Translations under genes and position numbers: made by a program
Part shown: positions 58,001 to 64,000 of the stretch, in pieces
Position numbering within the stretch: position 1 is the stretch's first letter
How the letters are laid out: each line of letters opens with the position of its first letter
NCBI GenBank assembly: GCA_943735955.1
Contig: OX030958.1
Location: 3,211,531-3,275,530, forward strand
Origin: Piscicola geometra
Taxonomy: Eukaryota > Annelida > Clitellata > Hirudinida > Piscicolidae
Length of the DNA stretch: 64,000 bases
Direction: 5' to 3'
The notes under the pieces: generated by a model
Databases searched by the model: none
What the model was told of the DNA's origin: nothing
What the model saw: only the letters and a program-made list of their open reading frames with translations

Positions 58001-60890
58001 AGGAGTTGTTGTGGTGGGAGGTGAGGAGTTGTTGTGGTGGGAGGTGAGGAGTTGTTGTGGTGGGAGGTGAAGAGTTGTTGTGGTGGGAGGTGAGGAGTTG
58101 TTGTGGTGGGAGGTGAGAAGTTGTTGTGGTGGGAGGTGAGGAGTTGTTGTGGTGGGAGGTGAGGAGTTTTTGTGGTGGGAGGTGAGGATTTGTTGTGGTG
58201 GGAGGTGAGGAGTTATTGTGGTGGGAGGTGAGGAGTTGTTGTGGTGGGAGGTGAGGAGTTGTTGTGGTGGGAGGTGAGGAGTTGTTGTGGTGGGAGGTGA
58301 GGAGTTGTTGTGGTGGGAGGTGAGGAGTTATTGTGATGGGAGGTGAGGAGTTGTTGTGGTGGGAGGTGAAGAGTTGTTGTGGTGGGAGGTGAGGAGTTGT
58401 TGTGGTGGGAGGTGAGGAGTTGTTGTGGTGGGAGGTGAGAAGTTGTTGTGGTGGGAGGTGAGGAGTTATTGTGGTGGGAGGTGAGGAGTTGTTGTGTGGG
58501 AGGTGAGGAGATGTTGTGGTGGGAGGTGAGGAGTTGTTGTGGTGGGAGGTGAGGAGTTATTGTGGTGGGAGGTGAGGAGTTGTTGTGGTGGGAGGTGAGG
58601 AGTTGTTGTGGTGGGAGGTGAAGAGTTGTTGTGGTGGAAGGTGAGGAGTTGTTGTGGTGGGAGGTGAGGAGTTATTGTGGTGGGAGGTGAGGAGTTGTTG
58701 TGGTGGGAGGTGAGGAGTTGTTGTGGTGGGAAGTGAAAGTTGTTGTGGTGGGAGGTGAGGAGTTGTTGTGGTGGGAGGTGAGGAGTTGTTGTGGTGGGAG
58801 GTGAGGAGTTGTTGTGGTGGGAGGTGAGGAGTTGTTGTGGTGGGAGGTGAGGAGTTGTTGTGGTGGGAGGTGAGGAGTTGTTGTGGTGGGAGGTGAAAAG
58901 TTGTTGTGGTGGGAGGTGAGGAGTTGTTGTGGTGGGAGGTGAGGAGTTGTTGTGGTGGGAGGTGAGGAGTTGTTGTGGTGGGAGGTGAGGAGTTGTTGTG
59001 GTGGGAGGTGAGGAGTTGTTGTGGTGGGAGGTGAAAAGTTGTTGTGGTGGGAGGTGAGGAGTTGTTGTGGTGGGAGGTGAAAAGTTGTTGTGTGGGAGGT
59101 GAGGAGTTATTGTGGTGGGAGGTGAGGAGTTGTTGTGGTGGGAGGTGAGGAGTTGTTGTGGTGGGAGGTGAGAAGTTGTTGTGGTGGGAGGTGAGGAGTT
59201 ATTGTGGTGGGAGGTGAGGAGTTGTTGTGTGGGAGGTGAGGAGTTGTTGTGGTGGGAGGTGAGGAGTTGTTGTGGTGGGAGGTGAGGAGTTATTGTGGTG
59301 GGAGGTGAGGAGTTGTTGTGGTGGGAGGTGAGGAGTTGTTGTGGTGGGAGGTGAGGAGTTGTTGTGGTGGGAGGTGAGGAGTTATTGTGGTGGGAGGTGA
59401 GGAGTTGTTGTGGTGGGAGGTGAGGAGTTGTTGTGGTGGGAGGTGAGGAGTTGTTGTGGTGGAAGTTGAGGAGTTGTTGTGGTGGGAGGTGAGGAGTTGT
59501 TGTGGTGGGAGGTGAGGAGTTGTTGTGGTGGGAAGTGAAGAGTTGTTGTGGTGGGAGGTGAGGAGTTGTTGTGGTGGGAGGTGAGAAGTTGTTGTGGTGG
59601 GAGGTGAGGAGTTGTTGTGGTGGGAGGTGAGGAGTTTTTGTGGTGGGAGGTGAGGAGTTGTTGTGGTGGGAGGTGAGGAGTTATTGTGGTGGGAGGTGAG
59701 GAGTTGTTGTGGTGGGAGGTGAGGAGTTGTTGTGGTGGGAGGTGAGGAGTTATTGTGGTGGGAGGTGAGGAGTTGTTGTGGTGGGAGGTGAGGAGTTGTT
59801 GTGGTGGGAGGTGAGGAGTTGTTGTGGTGGGAGGTGAGAAGTTATTGTGGTGGGAGGTGAGGAGTTGTTGTGGTGGGAGGTGAGGAGTTGTTGTGGTGGG
59901 AGGTGAGGAGTTGTTGTGGTGGGAGGTGAGGAGTTATTGTGGTGGGAGGTGAGGAGTTATTGTGGTGGGAGGTGAGGAGTTGTTGTGGTGGGAGGTGAGG
60001 AGTTGTTGTGGTGGGAGGTGAGGAGTTATTGTGGTGGGAGGTGAGGAGTTGTTGTGGTGGGAGGTGAGGAGTTATTGTGGTGGAAGGTGAGGAGTTGTTG
60101 TGGTGGGAGGTGAGGAGTTATTGTGGTGGTGGGAGGTGAGGAGTTATTGTGGTGGGAGGTGAGGAGTTGTTGTGGTGGGAGGTGAGGAGTTATTGTGGTG
60201 GGAGGTGAGGAGTTGTTGTGGTGGGAGGTGAGGAGTTGTTGTGGTGGGAGGTGAGGAGTTGTTGTGGTGGGAGGTGAGGAGTTATTGTGGTGGGAGGTGA
60301 GGAGTTGTTGTGGTGGGAGGTGAGGAGTTATTGTGGTGGGAGGTGAAGAGTTGTTGTGGTGGGAGGTGAGGAGTTGTTGTGGTGGGAGGTGAGGAGTTAT
60401 TGTGGTGGGAAGTGAGGAGTTGTTGTGGTGGGAGGTGAGGAGTTATTGTGGTGGGAGGTGAGGAGTTGTTGTGGTGGGAGGTGAGGAGTTATTGTGGTGG
60501 AAGGTGAGGAGTTGTTGTGGTGGGAGGTGAGGAGTTGTTGTGGTGGGAGGTGAGGAGTTATTGTGGTGGGAGGTGAGGAGTTGTTGTGGTGGGAGGTGAG
60601 GAGTTGTTGTGGTGGGAGGTGAGGAGTTGTTGTGGTGGGAGGTGAGGAGTTGTTGTGGTGGGAGGTGAGGAGTTATTGTGGTGGGAGGTGAGGAGTTATT
60701 GTGGTGGGAGGTGAGGAGTTGTTGTGGTGGGAGGTGAGGAGTTGTTGTGGTGGGAGGTGAGGAGTTGTTGTGGTGGGAGGTGAGGAGTTGTTGTGGTGGG
60801 AGGTGAGGAGTTATTGTGGTGGGAGGTGAGGAGTTATTGTGGTGGGAGGTGAGGAGTTGTTGTGGTGGGAGGTGAGGAGTTATTGTGATG
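37071..60890. repeat. 23.8-kb intronic satellite, 23-bp unit
   Basis: Consensus on + GGTGGGAGGTGAGGAGTTGT plus TGT (23 bp). Common variants are TTATTGT for TTGTTGT, a 26-bp form with one extra TTG, a GTGGTGG form, GTGAAGAG, GTGAGAAG, and a short GTTGTGTGGGAGG form. Roughly 1,000 units. It starts 7 bp from the acceptor at 37064 and fills nearly all of the intron 37064-61620. In gene sense the consensus (ACAACAACTCCTCACCTCCC plus ACC) has no AG or GT, and T is always followed by C. On + every unit has AG/GTGAGG and four G-tracts. Larger duplications with private marker variants are visible inside it. Confidence 0.97.
49760..51260. repeat. Irregular zone of the satellite, singleton indels
   Basis: Here units carry one-off length changes seen nowhere else: tggtgaggaggtg, gtgggtggg, ggctggg, agagcttgtt, aggttcttg, gagggagtt, gttttttg, gttggttg. 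Elsewhere variants are mostly shared by several units. This looks like uncorrected read error or an assembly join. Confidence 0.6.
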
Positions 60891-61138
60891 GGGGTTATTG
60901 TAAATTTGTGGTGGAAAATTTGTTGAGTGTGATGGTAAGTGTGTCGTTGTGGGAGTTGTTGTGGGGGTTTTGGTAGAAGATGCTTTCAGATGGTTGTTGT
61001 ATGTTGTGCAGGTTGTGGATAATGTGGTTGGCTTTGGTGATGGGGGCAGTTAGAGATGTATTGGACGGAGTGCGGTAGTTGGCAAAGGTACTCGATGAAA
61101 CGCGTGTTGAAATCTTAATCATATAAGTGTACGAAGAA
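60891..61138. other. Unique intronic DNA at the 5' side of the satellite
   Basis: Degraded satellite-like GTTGTGG words fade into unique sequence. A - strand frame (THR/ASN/HIS-rich) is open but has no splice signals that fit the gene. Confidence 0.5.
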
Positions 61139-61255
61139 GGAATGTACGAAAGAAGGAGTGTACGAAAGAAGGAGTGTACGAAAGAAGGAGTGTACGAAAG
61201 AAAGAGTGTACGAAAGAAGGAGTGTACGAAAGAAGGAGTGTACGAAAATAAAAGT
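61139..61255. repeat. 16-bp tandem repeat, seven to eight units
   Basis: Unit GAAAGAAGGAGTGTAC. Intronic. Confidence 0.92.
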
Positions 61256-61299
61256 TTACACACTCATGATAACGTACACTGATCGAAAGATAATTAAAT

Positions 61300-61612
61300 A
61301 CGATGAATGAAGGAAGGAATGAATGAAGGAATGAATGAAGGAAGAAATGAATGAAGGAAGGAATGAATGAAGGAAGGAATGAATGAAGGAAGGAATGAAT
61401 GAAGGAATGAATGAATGAAGGAAGGAATGAAGGAATGAATGAATGAAGGAAGGAATGAATGAAGGAAGGAATGAATGAAGGAATGAATGAATGAAGGAAG
61501 GAATGAAGGAAGGAATGAATGAAGGAAGGAATGAATGTAGGAAGGAATGAATGAAGGAATAAATGAAGAAGAAATGAATGAAGGAGGGAATGAAGAAGAA
61601 ATGAATGAAGGG
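61300..61612. repeat. GAATGAAGGAAG tandem array next to a 5' splice site
   Basis: 12-bp units mixed with 4-bp GAAT. In gene sense it is CTTCCTTCATTC, without AG or GT. It starts a few bases after the donor at 61620. The long Phe/His/Ser frame it produces is read-through into the intron. Confidence 0.93.
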
Positions 61613-61620
61613 TGACTGAC

Positions 61621-62940
61621 AGCTTCGACGGCTGGCTCCTCCTCCTCTCCTTCGTCCTGCCCGCCACTGATGACTCATCCACTGCCCTCCTACCATCCCC
61701 GTTCACTCTGACGTCACCATCATTATCAGCACCTCCATTCACTGTGACATCATCATCAGCACCTCCTTCAGCACCATCATTGACTTTTCCACTAGCATCA
61801 TCATCATCATCGCCTTTATTGCTAACCTCACCGTCAATGCCATTAACATCCTTTTTCAAACCACCACCACCACCATCAGCACCACCACCACCATCACCAC
61901 GACCACCACCACCACCACCACCACCATCACCACCATCACTGCCACCACCCCCTCCCCCTTCCATTTCCATTCCACTACAAGTGGCACTTAACCCAAGTTC
62001 ACAGCCATTGCCCTTCTTAACTGTTCCATCACTACCATCACCACTCCCGCCATTAACAACCTCATCATCGCCCATCCCACCATTTGTATTTAAACGCCTC
62101 GAACTTATAGAACTTTTAAAATTACTACCCTTACATTTAGTATCTTTCAATGATGATGCTGATGATGATATCGATGCTGACGATGATAATGATGATGATG
62201 ATGATGATGATGATAATGATGAAGGACTTGAGGTAGATTCAATATTTAAAAGGGGTAATGAACGAGGTAGCGATGGTGATGATGATGCTATTACTGATGG
62301 CGATGATGACGATGTTGATAAAACGAATGGTGATGATAATGGTGCTACGTATGATGATGATGATGTTACGGATGGTGATGATAATGTTACGGATGATGAT
62401 GATGATGATGATGGTATAACTGGGCACTTGAAAATGTGATAATTCTTTGTATATTTGACCTGAGATGAAGCTGTGGTATTAGCAGTGGTAGTGGTGGTGG
62501 GTGTGGTGGTGGATACGGTATTAGTAGTTGTGGTAGCAGTGGCTGTGATAATGGTGTCTGTAGTAGTAGTTGTAGCGGTTGAAGTTGTAGATGAAGTAGT
62601 TTTAATGGCCGCATCTATTACGGAAGTTGCATTGGGAGAAGGGGTAGTGGCTGTGGAAACGTTAGTGGTAGTTTCTGAAGCAGTCAGTGATGAAGTTGAT
62701 GCGATTGAGGATAGTGATGCTGACGACAACGACGACGATGATGATGATGATGATGATTTGTCGGTTGCGACTGGTTTCGGATCAAGAGCTGATGCTGATG
62801 TCGCAGATGGATGGAACACTGCAGGCTGCTGAGGCGACGGCATGCCTTTCATGATTGGAATCGACGTCGAATCCACTTTTGAATCTTCCTCCGAGCCACC
62901 ACCCCCGCAACCCCTGCCAACATCACTACCACCACCGCCC

Positions 62941-63027
<87 letters not shown>

Positions 63028-63801
63028 ATACTACTACTACCACCACTACCACCACCACCACCACCACCACCACCATTGCATTCACTAGACAAGGGTAATT
63101 CCCTACCACGTAGATTTAACCTCTCCTCACCACCATAACCACCAACACCGCTGCTCGAGCCTCCGTTATTAGCAGCAGTCGCCACAGTAGCAGCAGCAGC
63201 AGCAGCAATGGTGGTGTTAAGCGCCACATCGCCACTGAAGCCATTGCCACACACGGCTTCATTGAAACCAATTGCAGTTGTGGTGGCAGGCGTTACGTGG
63301 TGGTGGTTGTTGTGGCCATTCGAGACCTTTACAGCAATTCTTTTGCCACTAAATACATCATCATCATCATGTCTATTATGATCAGCCTTGACCCTGACAT
63401 CATTATCATCAGCAGCAGCAGCAGTATCTTTATCATTTCTTCCTCCCTTCCCACAATCACCATTGGTCTTGACACACCCCCCTCCATTCACCACACCCCC
63501 GTCCCCCACCTCCTTGACACACCCACCTCCATTCACCACACCCCCGTCCCCCACCCCCTTGACACACCCCCCTCCATTCACCACACCCCCGTTGAAAGCC
63601 TCCTCTCCCCTCCTACCCATCATCTCAGAAAATAATCTTTTTCTTTCTTTGGGCGCGTCTTTCTTCCCTCCTTCCTTCACCACCACCTTATCACCACCTT
63701 TGACCTCATTACAGGTGACCCCGTTAGCGGTGTTCTTATTGGTTGAGCTTTCCTGGAAACGGTTTCCTTCTAGGAATACCTTACTGAAGGGTGAAAGATG
63801 C
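61621..63801 (-). CDS. USP44/USP49-like: USP44/49-like exon: start of catalytic domain plus 700-residue disordered insert
   Basis: Acceptor ccacctcag (63802-63804 on -), donor CT/GTCAGT, 2,181 nt. It opens HLSPFSKVFLEGNRFQ, which fits the VLSHL..F..CFL..N segment that follows the catalytic-Cys box in USP44. The Cys box itself must be on an exon beyond the right edge. Then comes about 690 residues of low complexity: NGGVVNGGGCVK repeats, Gly runs, a poly-Ser run, Thr-rich and Ser-rich regions, Gly/Asp-rich repeats, ending ERRRSQPSKL. The exon ends in phase 2, exactly what the exon at 37063 needs, giving [15 protein letters not shown]. Human USP44 also has an insert here, but only about 80 residues long. 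Confidence 0.8.
62941..63029 (-). repeat. Coding (AGT)n tract, poly-Ser
   Basis: About 29 ACT/TAC triplets on +, read as a serine run on -. Followed by CACCAC triplets coding Gly. Confidence 0.9.
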
Positions 63802-64000
63802 CTGAGGTGGTAGTAATGATGATTATGGTGGTGGTAATGATGATTGTGGTGGTGGTAATAATAGTGGTAGTAGTGATGATAGTAATAGTGGTGGTAGTAA
63901 TGGTGGTGGTGGTGTTAGTGGTGGGGGTGTGTTCATGTATTTTGATTAAAGAATATTATTCTAATTATTATTCAGTATCATTATCACTACTATGATCAAC
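63802..64000. repeat. Intron filled with TGG/TGA/TAG triplets
   Basis: In gene sense CCACCACCATTACTACCACC runs into the cctcag acceptor. Continues toward the right edge, where AT-rich unique DNA begins at about 63945. Confidence 0.85.

Noticed and set aside
37071..60890. CRISPR array or centromere
   Set aside because: No unique spacers, so not CRISPR. It is inside one intron of a gene, so a centromeric role is not supported.
61119..61620. Phe/His/Ser C-terminus of an 855-residue protein
   Set aside because: Read-through past the GTCAGT donor into the GAATGAAGG array; phases demand splicing at 61621.
61612..62439. A 275-residue + strand protein
   Set aside because: Antisense shadow of the low-complexity USP exon, without splice or start support.

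Overview
This is nuclear DNA from an animal, most likely an invertebrate; the phylum cannot be fixed from the sequence. The reasons are spliced genes with GT-AG introns, metazoan protein families, CR1/L2-like LINEs and other non-LTR elements, hAT transposons and very many microsatellites in AT-rich DNA. Nothing looks bacterial: no operons, no ribosome binding sites, no CRISPR.

Layout. 1-7.7 kb is AT-rich DNA with decayed DNA transposons (a 133-bp hAT-type MITE, a 1.2-kb inverted-repeat element, a hAT fossil) and a few orphan exon-like pieces. 7.7-14.3 kb (+ strand) is the 3' part of an AUTS2/FBRSL1-like gene whose introns are filled with tandem arrays. 15.0-18.2 kb (- strand) is a STELLO-like (DUF288) glycosyltransferase. 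18.7-20.1 kb (+ strand) is a two-exon gene for an unrecognised secreted protein. 20.1-31.2 kb is mobile-element territory: three LINE fragments, a tRNA-derived SINE-like piece, a foldback element with a telomere-like core, and a hAT element inserted into another copy of itself, both with perfect 8-bp target duplications. 31.7-63.8 kb (- strand) is one USP44/USP49-like ubiquitin protease gene. I could assemble nine exons, 63801 down to 31755, whose splice phases all agree. The exon with the catalytic cysteine lies beyond the right edge.

The outstanding object is the 24.6-kb intron (37064-61620) inside the protease catalytic domain. Almost all of it is one 23-bp satellite, roughly 1,000 units. 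Read in the direction of the gene, the consensus unit has no AG and no GT but carries a branch-point-like CTCAC and a pyrimidine tract. Read the other way, every unit carries a donor-like AG/GTGAGG. The array runs to within a few bases of the 3' splice site and supplies its pyrimidine tract. Several other introns in the window show the same design with different repeats. This looks like tandem DNA filtered by, or grown from, splicing signals.

The three recognised genes have no evident shared pathway. Their common point is intron content, not function.
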